Source of the DNA: Bipolaris cookei
Taxonomy: Eukaryota; Ascomycota; Dothideomycetes; Pleosporales; Pleosporaceae
NCBI GenBank assembly: GCA_002286855.1
Contig: NRSV01000021.1
Span: 62,001 to 126,000, forward strand
Reading direction: 5' to 3'
DNA: 64,000 nucleotides
Shown here: one piece after another, positions 46,601 to 58,272 of the stretch
Layout of the letters: the number at the start of each line of letters is the position of its first letter
How positions within the stretch are numbered: the stretch's first letter is position 1
Position numbers and translations under genes: made by a program
The notes under the pieces: model-generated
Seen by the model: the letters and a program-made list of their open reading frames with translations, nothing else
Told to the model about the DNA's origin: nothing
Database searches by the model: none

Positions 46601-49001
46601 TCTTTATTCTTCAAGGTACGTTAGTGATGAGATTTTCTGGGATTTCATAGGTCTACATACCTCTGTAGACTCATTGGCAGTCTGCATAAAGTCTTCCAGA
46701 TTGTTCCGAACTACATCACCAGGGTCAACGCCCATGCGCAGACACAGCTCGATCCAAGATACTCGAGGAATGATTTCCTTTCTGGCCAAAACGACAAGGT
46801 TCATCGCTTGTTTGTGCAGAGTGGAAGGCTCGATGCTTACACCATGTTTCTTTATCGTATCTGGGGGCAGACAAATACAGGCTAGAACTGCTCCAAGCTC
46901 GCTAGAGCCTGTTTTGGATGCCAGTGCAGCGCTGTCCTTGTCCTCGAGCTCGTTTGATTTGTACCATGACCATATTCCGTCTATAATGCTGCTGCTGATC
47001 TTCTCTGGGGATACTTGGAGATACACTTGCGTCAATGCTTGTTTAGCAGCCGACTTTGCTTTAGCAGAGATGCTCTGCGATACGATGAGGAATATATACG
47101 CATGTGCCCATGAATCGCGGACATCCTTGGAGGAAGATTGGGTGACACTTGGCGCAACGGCACTCAGTGCAAGTAATGCAATCGAGACATCTTCCTCGGC
47201 GGATAGTTTCGAGTACACTTTCGGGTTGAGGATGAAGGAAGGCTTGGGCTGCGTGGCGAGAGATTGTGAGATGACATCGGATTTTTTGAAGATGGATGCT
47301 AATTTCTCATCCTTCATATTCTGGACTCTATCAATGAGAAGTGCAGCAACGTAGTGTCCTACTGTGGCTAAGCCACTTTGGGCTGCTGGAAGTGGATTAG
47401 TATTGACATCTTGCCAGAGCTCAACGAGCTTCGGAAGTGTGGCCTGGCAGAAGGCAAGTACATCTGGTTGGCTCTGCTGCTCTTCAGACAGATTCCACCA
47501 AATGTCTGCTGCCCGGACGGCCCAGAGCCGCTTAACAGGAACACGCTTGTCTCCCATGCCTTTGATAAAGGCATCAGATACCGCCTTGTCGAGGGCAACA
47601 CCGTTGGCTAGACCGAAGTTCAGATGTGTTGTCATTGCTGACACTTCTGCAAGCACAGCTGGCTCACTCGCTTCCTTCAAGGCCGCAGCGGCAATGCCTA
47701 CGGGAATTTTCTTGGACAGTGAGGGAGACTCGGGTAGCGCTGTAAGCATCTGAGCGTGCAGGACCTTCTGGTCAGCACCCGACACCTTGCCCTGTTTGAG
47801 AGGATTCAGGACTTCATCTGCCACTTTGTCAATCTTGTCGATATCCTTTGATTGTGAGGCGAGGGCCTTGAAGGTGCGTAGGACGCCAGCTCGAATCACC
47901 GGGTTGGTAGACTTGACGTTAGCCAGCAGCGGCTTCATCATGTTGCCCAGGAGAATGTCCGAGAGGTCCATGGACTCGGGCAGGGCAAGGATCATGGGCG
48001 AGACGATGTCGTTGAGCACCACTTCAGGTGCTCTCAGGAGAGCCTTTTCAATGGGTTGGAAGACATTGGTGCGCAGCTCATCCAGGGTAGGGAAGGTGTC
48101 AAAGAAGTCGTGCATGGCGTTGGAGATGTGTTGTGGGAGTTGGCTTCTCGAGCCGGTAATCTCTCTTGTGTAGAAGGCATAGTAGTCCTGCTTGTGCTTC
48201 TCGAGGAGCGGTTTGATGGTTGGCAGGCGAGAAGAGACGCCTGCGATGACGCCGAGGAAGACGGCATTTCCTGCCGTGGGAGCGGAGCCCTTTGCAGTGA
48301 GGGTAGTGACGAGTTTGGAAAGAGCGTCTTGGGCGATTGCCTCGGAGCGGAAGACAGCGCGCAGGGCCCGGCGAGTAGAGACAAGGGCAGAGTGTGCGAG
48401 GCGGCCGGCCCGGCGATCGCTGCCTGTGCCCACACACAACTCTATTGCGCGCGCATTAGCGAGGGCAACATTCAGTCCGTGGGTTGCCCACGCATCGGGC
48501 GACTTTGCGAGTTGCAGAAGCAGCACCGAGCACCAGTCGTTGAGCACAAAGGCATTGGAGTGGGCAATCCCCTTCTTCGCACACTCTTGCTGCAGGAACT
48601 TGACGATAGGAGGCAGCACCTTTGTTCCGTGCGGGCCCGTCACCAGCGACCTAAGGACGCCTTCGACAGCGCGGCGGGATTCGCGGTCATCGTATAGCGG
48701 ATATGTCTCGAAAAGGGTTTCTAGGAGCGCTTGCAGGTCGGCAGTCACCAGCGCTGCTGCACAGGACAGAGTCTCGTCAGTCTATTGCTAGTCGTATACA
48801 TGCACACACACATATATATGTGTGTGCGTGTGTGTGTTTTTGTGGGTGCATTGGGGCGTCCAGGCACTCACAGTCATCTGCGACCTGTTGCTGCAGGGCC
48901 GACAGCTCGTGGATGCGGCGCTTGGTGGAGCTCGTGATGAGCTTCTGCCACAGTCTGTCGCGGTCCAGGGCCTGGGCTTCAGCATCCCCATTCACGGCCA
49001 T
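40611..49001 (-). CDS. GCN1: translational activator GCN1
   Basis: Six exons (49001-48872, 48756-46661, 46608-45930, 45856-45662, 45612-41443, 41392-40611) give 2683 residues, close to yeast Gcn1. The protein is almost entirely HEAT-type helical repeats. The central part (about 1300-1900) has the eEF3-related run of repeats, for example DEDQWRSKKGACDSLGAMAY and GDRLGSAQALSEVLAGLG, and the region after it contains the RWD-binding segment that contacts GCN2 (for example TTDTDTKQGICIALRELI). GCN1 binds ribosomes with GCN20 and passes the uncharged-tRNA signal to GCN2, so starvation leads to eIF2-alpha phosphorylation; it also acts at collided ribosomes. Every splice keeps frame. It is divergent from an RWD-containing helicase gene. 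Confidence 0.97.
48801..48838. repeat. CA/TA/TG inverted microsatellite in GCN1 intron 1
   Basis: Within the first intron of GCN1 (48871-48757) a CA run, a TA run and a TG run follow each other, so about 22 bases form a perfect palindrome. Alternating purine-pyrimidine tracts of this kind can form Z-DNA or cruciforms and are length-unstable. Effect on splicing is unknown. Confidence 0.8.
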
Positions 49002-49453
49002 GTCGTCCAGTCCATACGAAAAGGCCAGATGCGGATGCGGGGAGTCGGCGGGGTGAGTGGTGAAGAGCAACAATCGCGAAATGATAATGCCAAGATTTCT
49101 CGTCTATTTGCCCACCTGCAACCTACATACTCGGCACCATGACATCGCTGCTTGGGGCTCAGTGCTCAGTGCTCAGGGCCGTGTGGATCGCCTTGCCATC
49201 ACCAAACCCCCACCACTGGCCTCGTCTTTACCGCCCGACGCCTAGCTGCTGCTTCTCCTCCAACTGAGCGCCCTGATGCGTCCCGTCTGTACCTCAGCCC
49301 TGCCCAATCTTGATCTCGCTCGGGATCAGGCTCCGAGGTATTCTATACGGCAGCCCGCTTGAACTACATCCCTGCCCATCACCTCAATTAGCACCCCCGT
49401 ATCATATCAATTAGCCAAAAAGAGAAAAGAGGAAATTCGCCCCAACCCTTCCC
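49002..49453. promoter_or_regulatory. divergent promoter of GCN1 and the RWD-DEAH helicase
   Basis: This 452-bp spacer lies between divergent start codons. A short tandem duplication (GCTCAGT repeated near 49156-49173) and a CT-rich tract near 49245-49265 are visible. No specific regulator site was recognised. Confidence 0.4.
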
Positions 49454-52400
49454 ATGGCTAAAAAGAAGAAGCCAGCCGGCAATCCTGCACGCGGCTTTGC
49501 TACCACGTCTGTGGCCAGCAAACCTAAGCCTGAGAGGTCTGCCGCTGACGCCCCGACCAAAGAAGTGTCTCAAGTGCAGTCAAAAGAAAGTCAAGCAGCA
49601 CCAGAGCTGCCATCTCAGCTACCCCAGCAGCCTACATTACCAAAAGAGGCAATTGCACAAACTCCCGAAGAGCTCGAGGCCCAACTCGAGCGCGATGAGC
49701 TTCAATTGTTAGTTGAAAAGCATGCTGCCAAAGTACGCCGCGAATCCAGTCGCCATGTTACACGCTTCCAGACCGACCGCAGGCTTCTGCGCAGCCAGTC
49801 TTATTCTATCGCTATTCATGAATGGCTGCCCGGAGAGATCTTGGACAGCATCATACTCCTAGCACAGGCCGAGTCCAATGATTCAAACAGGAGACAGGGC
49901 CAACAGTCTTTTCAGAAAACTTTGACCGAAGAAGATGCCATTTACAAATTATGGACGCTTGATTTGACCCTCCGTGAACTTGGCTTCGCAAACAATCACA
50001 TCGAACCTGTCCTGACATGGCTCTGCGCCAATGCTGCTGGTGTCGATGCATCTTCTGGTATATGGGGCTTTCAAGAAGCCTTGGAATGGCTTGCACTCGA
50101 CCAGTGTGAAAATTTCAATTTTTCCTATGAAGAGTCACCGCCCAAACGCGCAGATCTCGACGCTCCTCCTTCGCGACCTGGTAAGCCATCCACCTCCATG
50201 TAAACTTTCGTGCGCCTCGTTAACCAAAAATAGTTACACCACCCCGTGAGCCACTGGCAAAGACCGCAGCCACACCAGTAGTCTCAACATCTGCAAAAGC
50301 CAATGGCTCTACGCCTCTGGAAAATGACCAAAGTGATATCCATGTCAGCGATATCGACAGCGACATTGACAGCGACGACCTCATCCCCACCTATCTCAAG
50401 ATCAAGAGCAAACTTTACAAGATTGATCCACAGCTCGTAGAAACAAACACAAGAAAATCACAGAAGGCCGCAAAGTCGAAAAAGCCCGAGCCTGTTCCTC
50501 CTCAGACATCAGCTGTTCGAAAATTACTTTCTCAGTTGCAACAGCTGAGGTCGGATACCCTATTCGATGAAGATGAAGCAGAGGTACAATGGCCTGCTAG
50601 ACGAAATCAAATTGCTCAGAAGCAAGCCGAAAAACGGCAGCGAAACGGCACACAGCCCCAGGTCCTACAGGGGCAGAAAGAGAAGGATAAAAAGCAACCT
50701 CCAAAACCTACTGAAGCTGAAGTACCGGCAACTGAAGCATCCCCAGCTGCTAGTCAAGACGAGGAGGATATGTATTTACTCGGTGAGATGTTCTCTGCAG
50801 TTCCTGATTCGCCACCAAAATTGGAAACTATACCCAATGTTGCAGGTTCTGTTGATGTGACTTTACGTGACTTTGGCAAGGCAAGCGGATTATCTCCTCG
50901 CAAAGTGCTCGAAGAGGCGGTTCGCTCAAGGTATGCGACAAATGATTTCCGTTTTGAACATATCAGCTAAACATCGTTAGGGACTCTGGTGCGCGTTTGT
51001 CATATGAAATTATTTCACCTACCGTGTATACTTGCCGGCATTCACTTACTATCACTTGGTCAAAGGATGTCGATGTCGAATACGATATCGAAATTGCTGG
51101 AGTGACTACGACTCCCTATAGAAAGCAAATTACATTCGCGGCAATCGACCTTGCAACCGTATCCGCCGAGCAAAGTGAGAGTTACATCTCAGTTGTTGCA
51201 CTTTTCTCCATATCTGTTGCCTCGCCCAAGGACGAAAAGGTTTTTCTACGACTGCCACCAAACTGGAGAGAACTTTATAGAGAATTTCTCGAAAGTCGAA
51301 AAACGCGTCTGGATGTTGCAGATCGCGATGCTATAAAGCGCTACCGTTCATTCGTCCAGGATCAAGTTGAGAATGAAGAGTCGGATGGTGTTGTTTTTAC
51401 GAATCGCTTCAAGATGCGCAACCAGGCCGCTACGGGCTCCAGTGGATCAAACTCGGGGTACAACACGCCAATACGTCAACACGAGAGTCTAAGAGGGCTA
51501 TGGGCTACCAAAGTCTCTACTCCTTCATATCAAAACATGCTTGTCGCCCGATCAAACCTTCCAGTCTTTGGTTTCAAGGAGCCCATTCTGTCGACCGTGG
51601 ACAAGAACCAAGTGACCATAATTTGCGGTGAGACTGGGTGTGGAAAGAGTACGCAAATACCAGCCTTTGTTCTCGAGCACGAGCTTGTACAAGGCAAGGC
51701 ATGTAAAGTCTACTGCACTGAGCCCAGACGAATCTCCGCTATTTCGCTTGCGCAACGCGTGAGTGAGGAGCTGGGCGAGGGGCCGAAAGATCTTGGGACT
51801 ATGCGCTCACTTGTTGGTTACGCAATCCGACTTGAGTCCAAGATGTCATCACAGACTCGTCTAGTATACGCAACTGTAGGTGTTGTACTGCGCATGTTGG
51901 AGTCTTCGGGAGCTTTACAAGAGGTTACGCATTTGATCATTGATGAGGTCCACGAAAGGTCCATTGACACGGACTTTCTCCTGGTTATTCTACGGTCGTT
52001 GATGGTACGTCGGCCTGAATTAAAGGTGATATTGATGAGTGCTACCGTTGATGCCGCCAAATTCTCACGTTACCTCAACGACGCACCGATCCTGACAGTG
52101 CCTGGTCGTACCTTTCCAGTGCAGACACGATACCTTGAGGATGCTATCGAGCTGACGCACTATACGAGGGCATCCGAGCAGAACATCAACACTGCTACCA
52201 GCGACAACGACGAGGATGATGAAGTCACAAGTGATAGGTCTGGAATTCCTAGCAAACTCCCTGGTTATAGTGCTGCAACGCGCAATGTGCTGTCGAACTA
52301 CGATGAGTACGCCATTGACTACGATCTAATTACCCGTCTTGTTGAAACAGTCGCCTACGACCCGCAACTGAGTCGCTTTAACAGCGCCATTCTTGTTTTT

Positions 52401-53963
52401 CTTCCAGGTATTGCTGAGATCCGCCAGCTAAACGATATTCTGGCTGGCCACCCTTCCTTCAAAGCCGATTGGTATGTATATCCGTTACACTCTACAATCT
52501 CAAGCGAGGACCAGCAGGCTGCATTTTTGATTCCTCCACCGGGCGTGCGCAAGATTGTGCTTGCGACAAATATTGCAGAAACTGGAGTAACGATCCCGGA
52601 CATTACCTGTGTCATCGATGTTGGCAAGCACAAGGAGATGAGGTTTGACGAACGGAGACAGCTCTCACGTCTGACGCAGTCGTTCATCTCAAGAGCCAAT
52701 GCGAAGCAGCGCCGTGGCCGTGCAGGCCGTGTTCAGGAGGGATTGTGCTTCCACCTGTTTACGAAACACCGTCACGATAACCTGATGGCTGAACAACAGA
52801 CGCCAGAGATGTTGAGATTGTCACTGCAAGATCTGGTCATGCGTGTCAAGATTTGCAAGCTGGGGGATATCGAGGCAACACTTGCTCAGGCGCTCGACCC
52901 GCCCTCGTCTAAGAACATCCGGCGTGCCATTGATGCACTTGTGGAGGTTGACGCGCTCACGCCAAGTGAAGAGCTCACGCCACTTGGCCACCAAATTGCA
53001 AAGCTTCCATTGGATGCACACCTAGGCAAGCTCGTGCTGCTTGCCTGTACTTTTGGCTGTGTCGATGTTGCCATCACCATAGCTGCGATTCTCTCTTCCA
53101 AGTCTCCCTTTGTGACACCTTTTGGTGCAAAGCAGCGTGCTGATATAGCACGCCTTGGATTCAAGAAAGGCGACTCGGATCTACTGACAACGTACAATGC
53201 GTACAAGGCCTGGAGATCAGTATGCATGGCAGCTGGCCGATCAGAAATGCAATTCTGCCACAAGAACTTCCTCAGCGCTCAGAACCTAGGCAACATCGAG
53301 GATCTCAAAGCACAGCTGCTCTCGTCGCTCGTAGAAGCAGGCTTCGTGCAGCTGACGCAAGATGAACGCCGGGCCTTGAACGGGTACAGAAGCACGTCGC
53401 GCCACCGCGTATTCGTCGAAGTGCCAGCCCAATACGACGCCTACTCGGACAACGATATCCTCGTCAACTCAGTTATCGCAAAGGCTTTTTACCCCAAGAT
53501 GCTGACGCGAGAAGGTAAAGGATGGCGCAATATATCCAACAACCAGACTGTCAGCCTAGCACCCACATCTGTCAATAAAGGCTCGTCAACAGCACATTTC
53601 CTGTCATACTACCACATTATGCAGTCGAGCAACAAGTTCTACAACGCACACTCGACATCGGTTGCGTATCCGTTCGCCACGGTTCTCATGGTCGCCGCAG
53701 ACCTGGATTTCAAACTCCACGCCGGCGTCATTAGTTTACCGGGCAACGTGGTCCGGTTCTCCGTGCGAGAATGGCGGGCAGCAGTGGGTCTCAAGGTGCT
53801 ACGACGCAGGGTCAAGGAGATCCTGGCGAATAGCTGGAAGAATCCTGCGCGGCAGTTGAGTCATCGCGAGCAGGAATGGTTGGGGTTGTTCTTCAGGATT
53901 TTTGAGCAAAAGTTTGAAAGGGAAGAGAGGATTAGGGAAAAAGCGGCGGGGAAGGCGAAGTAG
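49454..53963 (+). CDS. RWD-domain DEAH-box RNA helicase (DHX29/DHX57/YLR419W type)
   Basis: Three exons (49454-50180, 50234-50930, 50981-53963) give 1468 residues. The Lys/Pro-rich N-terminus (about 1-80) is low in complexity. A UBA-like segment may lie near 170-220 (LRELGFANNHIEPVLTWLC). An RWD-type domain covers about 470-600, ending PPNWRELYREFLE. The helicase core follows: motif I GETGCGKSTQIP (about 690), II DEVHERS (about 796), III SATV (about 827), VI QRRGRAGR (about 1051), then the ratchet and OB-fold region to the end. Relatives DHX29 and DHX57 act on structured mRNA during translation initiation. A cytosolic, ribosome-linked role is inferred from them. The shared promoter with GCN1 is notable because both work in translation. 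Confidence 0.92.
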
Positions 53964-54087
53964 AGAGTAGAAAGTATTTGCAATGGCATGGATATTTTTT
54001 CACCAGGGTGTTGGTAGTTATGTTAATTGTTTGCTTGAATAAGCTCAATTGCAAAAGGGTATGTATGTAAAGAGGAGGATTGCTGTT
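53964..54087. other. convergent 3' spacer (helicase/AIM24)
   Basis: Only 124 bases separate the two stop codons, so the 3' untranslated regions must be short or overlap. Confidence 0.5.
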
Positions 54088-55408
54088 TTATACAGATGGC
54101 TTCTCAAACTCAGCCTTGCCATCCTTGATGGTGGCATATCTTACTGTGCCAGATGAATCTGTGTTTGGTATGGGTGCCTTTGTGCCTTGTTCGCCAATGG
54201 ACTTGATCTCTTCCTTGATCTTCCTCATCATGGCGTTTTCGACGGCTTCAGGCGGGCTGTCAGCAATTTCATCGACGTCTCTCAGTGTGAGAACGTCGCT
54301 GATGCGTGAAGCACGCGACTGGACAAGCATGGTGGTTGGGCCCTCGAAGCGGAGGAAGAGCTAGGCAATGTTATTCAGCATGTCCAGGAGAAAGTGTAGG
54401 TCATGTGTAAACGCACCCTGTCTCCCCAGACTGTCCTCCGCATCCATGTCTTGAGGGTGTGGTATGTGGTGGCTAGAGCGCGCCATGTGGCCGTCTTGCT
54501 CATTGTTCGGAAAAACTGTGTGTTCTGAACCAGCGAGCCAAAGCCCAGATCTGGAACTTGTAATCGCACATTGGAGGATTTGAAGCGGAAGGGAACGGGT
54601 GGGGTGTTGGAGGCTGTGTATGCTACTACGTTGCTGCGTAGTGGGGTTAGTCAAAAATGGTGAATTGTCTATGTTCACGGCAAAGTGACATACCTGGGGT
54701 GGGCTACATAGCTCTCACCAGCCTTGACATGGACCTGGTAAATCTGGCCGTTTCCCGTCAGTGCAAGCAGGCCCCGGCCTGTGATATATGTGTTTCCCCA
54801 ATGTGCCAGGCCGAGCTTGACATTGTATTGCGGCTTCAGCTTCAATGTGAGGCCACTCCACGCAAGCAGCGCCTGCCTTTGGCTGATGATCCAGTCATCC
54901 CTTCCGTCTAGGTTTACCGAAACAATACTCGATATTGGGGTCTTGGTGGAGATGAGGGCTGTGACGGGGCTGGTCGACGACACCTTCTGGTAGAGGAAGG
55001 GAATGCCGACGGGCGCGCGCTGAAAAGGCTCGAGGACAGACAGAGTGGAGAGGGTGTTTTCCGACTTGCCGCTGAGGCCCACAAGGGTGCCCCGGCGGGT
55101 GTAGAGCGTCTGCGAGGCCGAGAGAGAGACGGAGAGGAGGGAGAAGGGCGTGCCTATGACGTCGAAGCGGGCGTCTGCGCAGGCCGAATATTTTAGCAGG
55201 GTCGCCTCGCTAAGGCCACAGAGGAATGCATACCGGGCGTGTGCATGGGCGTGGCGGTGCTCTCAACACTGACTGCCTGCTGCAGGCTTGGTTCTGGCGA
55301 CAGGCTGGTGGCCGAGATGTTGATGCATCGCGCCGCAATTGATGGGCGAGTAGCGGCTGCACATGTGCGAGCCAGGTTCGCCCAGGGCGAGGCAGCCGAT
55401 CGTAACAT
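54088..55408 (-). CDS. AIM24: altered inheritance of mitochondria protein 24 (AIM24)
   Basis: Four exons (55408-55234, 55174-54694, 54633-54417, 54360-54088) give 381 residues, close to the yeast length. The N-terminus is a mitochondrial presequence-like stretch ([20 protein letters not shown], rich in Arg, Ala and Ser with no acids). Later segments match the AIM24 family (PF01987): [50 protein letters not shown] and [18 protein letters not shown]. In yeast Aim24 sits in the inner mitochondrial membrane and supports MICOS assembly. All three introns are 56-60 nt. It shares a 344-bp divergent promoter region with ATM1, another mitochondrial gene. Confidence 0.92.
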
Positions 55409-55752
55409 GGCCGTGCCGGGGAATTGGCGTGTATGTGTGGGTGTCGAGATGGGCTATTGGAGTAGCAACAGCAATGGTGGTTGTATGTATTATTATTGTT
55501 ATTATTAGCAGCAGTATCGGCCGGAATTAATTAGTCGTTATGATGCAAGCCCGCCCGCCCGCCAGCCAGCCGCAAACGCGCTAGACAAGGTGGGATGGTC
55601 TGCATCCATGTCTGGTGGGCTTCTCCAGGTACTCTCCATATGACGTGCTCGTCTTCCTCTCTTCCGCCACTTTTGTTCAAGCAACTGAACACACACGCGG
55701 ATTTCTTGTTCTTTTTCCTTGCTCCAGGCGTCTCTAACATGTCAGTGCCGTC
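55409..55752. promoter_or_regulatory. divergent promoter of AIM24 and ATM1
   Basis: This 344-bp spacer contains an ATT/GTT trinucleotide microsatellite at about 55486-55507 and a CCGCCAGC-type repeat near 55551-55570. Both flanking genes encode mitochondrial inner-membrane proteins, so co-regulation is possible (inference). Confidence 0.45.
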
Positions 55753-58024
55753 ATGTTAATTCCACCTCTTGCCCGCGCCGCCTGTCGGCCGGGTCTTCAC
55801 GCATCCACGCTGCGCCTTCACCCTGTACACCACGGCATCCGCGTCTTCACTACGTCTCCTCTGCATAGAAAAGACGCTCATGGCGAGCGGCCAAAGCCAG
55901 GCTCTCAGCCTGCACTCGAGGCTACCAAGCCCGCAGCCAATGTGACCACCGCAAAACCCAAAGTTGCAAAGACAGACCCATTACTCCAAGAACAGCTCTT
56001 GACCAACAAGGAGCAGCGCAAGGCTGACTGGGCCATTATCAAGGAAATGTCGCAGTATCTTTGGCCAAAGGATAACATGGGTACCAGATTCAGGGTTGGG
56101 CTAAGTGTGGGGTTGCTGGTTGGCGCAAAACTACTCAACGTGCAAGTCCCCTTCTACTTCAAGAGCATTGTAGACGCCATGAACATAGATTTTGCTGCTG
56201 CAGGCGGTACCGCGACTACAGTGGCAGGCTCCATGATTATCGCTTGTAAGCTAGACCCAGCAATGCATACTTGTCCCATTTTGGCTGAGACTGCGATCAG
56301 ACGGCTTGACCCGTATCGGTGCAACTGTATCCCAAGAACTGCGAAACGCCGTCTTTGCCAGTGTTGCCCAAAAGGCCATTCGCAGGGTGGCCTGCAGTGT
56401 CTATGAACATTTACTAAGACTGGACCTGAGTTTCCATCTATCAAGGCAAACAGGAGGCCTCACAAGGGCCATTGATCGTGGTACAAAGGGTATCAGTTTC
56501 TTGCTAACTGCCATGGTCTTTCACATATTCCCCACTGCACTTGAAATTTCACTTGTATGCGGCATTCTGACATACCAATACGGTTGGCAGTTTGCCCTCA
56601 TCACCGGCACTACAATGACTGCTTACTCTGTCTTTACCATCATGACTACCTCGTGGAGGACAAAGTTCAGAAAACAGGCTAATGCTGCTGATAACAAGGC
56701 AGCTACTGTTGCAGTCGACTCCATGATCAACTACGAAGCTGTCAAGGTATTTCTTATGAACAAGTTTTCTAATATTTTCTACTAATGTGTGCAGTACTTC
56801 AACAATGAAAAGCACGAAGTCAAGCGTTATGACAAGGCCCTCCAGGACTACGAAAGAGCCTCCATCAAGGTCGCCACTTCCCTGTCCTTCCTCAACTCGG
56901 GTCAAAACATTATATTCTCTTCTGCTTTGACTGCCATGATGTATCTCGCTGCCAACGGCGTCGCAACCGGACAACTGACCGTCGGCGACCTTGTCATGGT
57001 CAACCAACTCGTTTTCCAACTCTCCGTGCCCCTCAACTTCCTCGGTTCCATGTACCGCGAACTCCGTCAGAGTCTGCTCGACATGGAAACTCTCTTCAAT
57101 TTGCAAAAGGTAAACGTGACCGTCAAAGACAAGCCCAACGCTCCTCCACTCGTCCTCAAGACAGGCGAAATCAAATTCGAAAACGTATCCTTTGGCTACC
57201 GTCCCGACCGCCCGATTATCAAAGACCTTACTTTGACCATTCCCGCTGGTAAGAAGGTCGCTATTGTCGGTCCTAGTGGCTGCGGAAAATCCACCATCCT
57301 CCGCCTGCTGTTCCGCTACTACGACCCGCAGCAAGGCCGCATCTTGATCGACGGCCAGGATATCCGCGACGTTAATCTAGAGAGTCTACGTCGTGCAATC
57401 GGTGTGGTACCTCAAGACACTCCTCTCTTTAACAATACCATCCAGCACAACATCCACTACGGCAATCTAGACGCCACACAAGACCAAGTCCGGGAGGCAG
57501 CACGACGGGCCCGTATCGATGAGACCATTGCGCGATTCCCCGATGGCTACAACACCATGGTTGGCGAACGAGGCATGATGATTAGCGGTGGTGAGAAACA
57601 GAGATTAGCCATTGCGCGATTGGTCTTGAAGGATCCGCCGCTCTTGTTCTTTGACGAAGCTGTACGTCCCCTTTTTGCCCCCACTTCCCACACAACTGTT
57701 TCCCCCTTTTTTCTGACTAACAATGCGATATCTTAGACTTCGGCACTAGATACCCACACAGAGCAAGCACTCCTTTCTCACATCAATTCGCTCGTTAGAG
57801 AAAAGAAACGTACTTCGGTCTTTGTTGCGCATCGCCTTCGCACGATTTACGACTCTGATGTTATTATTGTGCTGAGTGAGGGCAGGGTTGCTGAGAGTGG
57901 GACGCACCAGCAACTTATTGATAGAAGTGGGTTGTATAGTGAGTTGTGGAGTGCACAGGAGACTATGTTTGTGGAGGAGAAGGAGGTGGAGAGTGCAGAA
58001 GGAGAGAACAAGGTAAAGAAATAA
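55753..58024 (+). CDS. ATM1: mitochondrial ABC half-transporter ATM1
   Basis: Four exons (55753-56245, 56301-56746, 56795-57661, 57737-58024) give 697 residues. The N-terminus ([18 protein letters not shown]) looks like a mitochondrial presequence. About 130-400 holds six membrane helices with the ATM1 hallmarks [20 protein letters not shown] and [17 protein letters not shown]. The nucleotide-binding domain has Walker [15 protein letters not shown] (about 474), signature [14 protein letters not shown] (about 577), Walker B LLFFDEA joined by the last splice to TSALD, and the H-loop VAHRLRT. ATM1 exports a glutathione-sulfur species from the matrix for cytosolic Fe-S protein assembly. Length matches yeast (690). 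Confidence 0.96.
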
Positions 58025-58272
58025 GAAAGTAAAATACATAAATTACTTAACTTTTGTTAAATCAGGCTCTGTAGATAGGGTGACTAAGCCTTCTCAGTTC
58101 ATTTGAGCAAATCGTGTATTACATTCATACCGCAAGACCCATATCCTCGCACTTCCTCAGCGACATAAAGATCTACTACATCCCTTTCCTAAGAGTTCGC
58201 AAAATCCCATAAACCCCTGACATTCAAAAGACTATTACATACACAGCAACTCCAGTACACGACTTCCCCCTC
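58025..58272. other. convergent 3' spacer (ATM1/PRP6)
   Basis: These 248 bases lie between the converging ATM1 and PRP6 genes. They are AT-rich and presumably hold both poly(A) sites. No gene was seen. Confidence 0.45.

Noticed and set aside
56549..57334. 261-codon minus-strand frame opposite ATM1
   Set aside because: It is antisense to conserved ATM1 exons and shows no domain.
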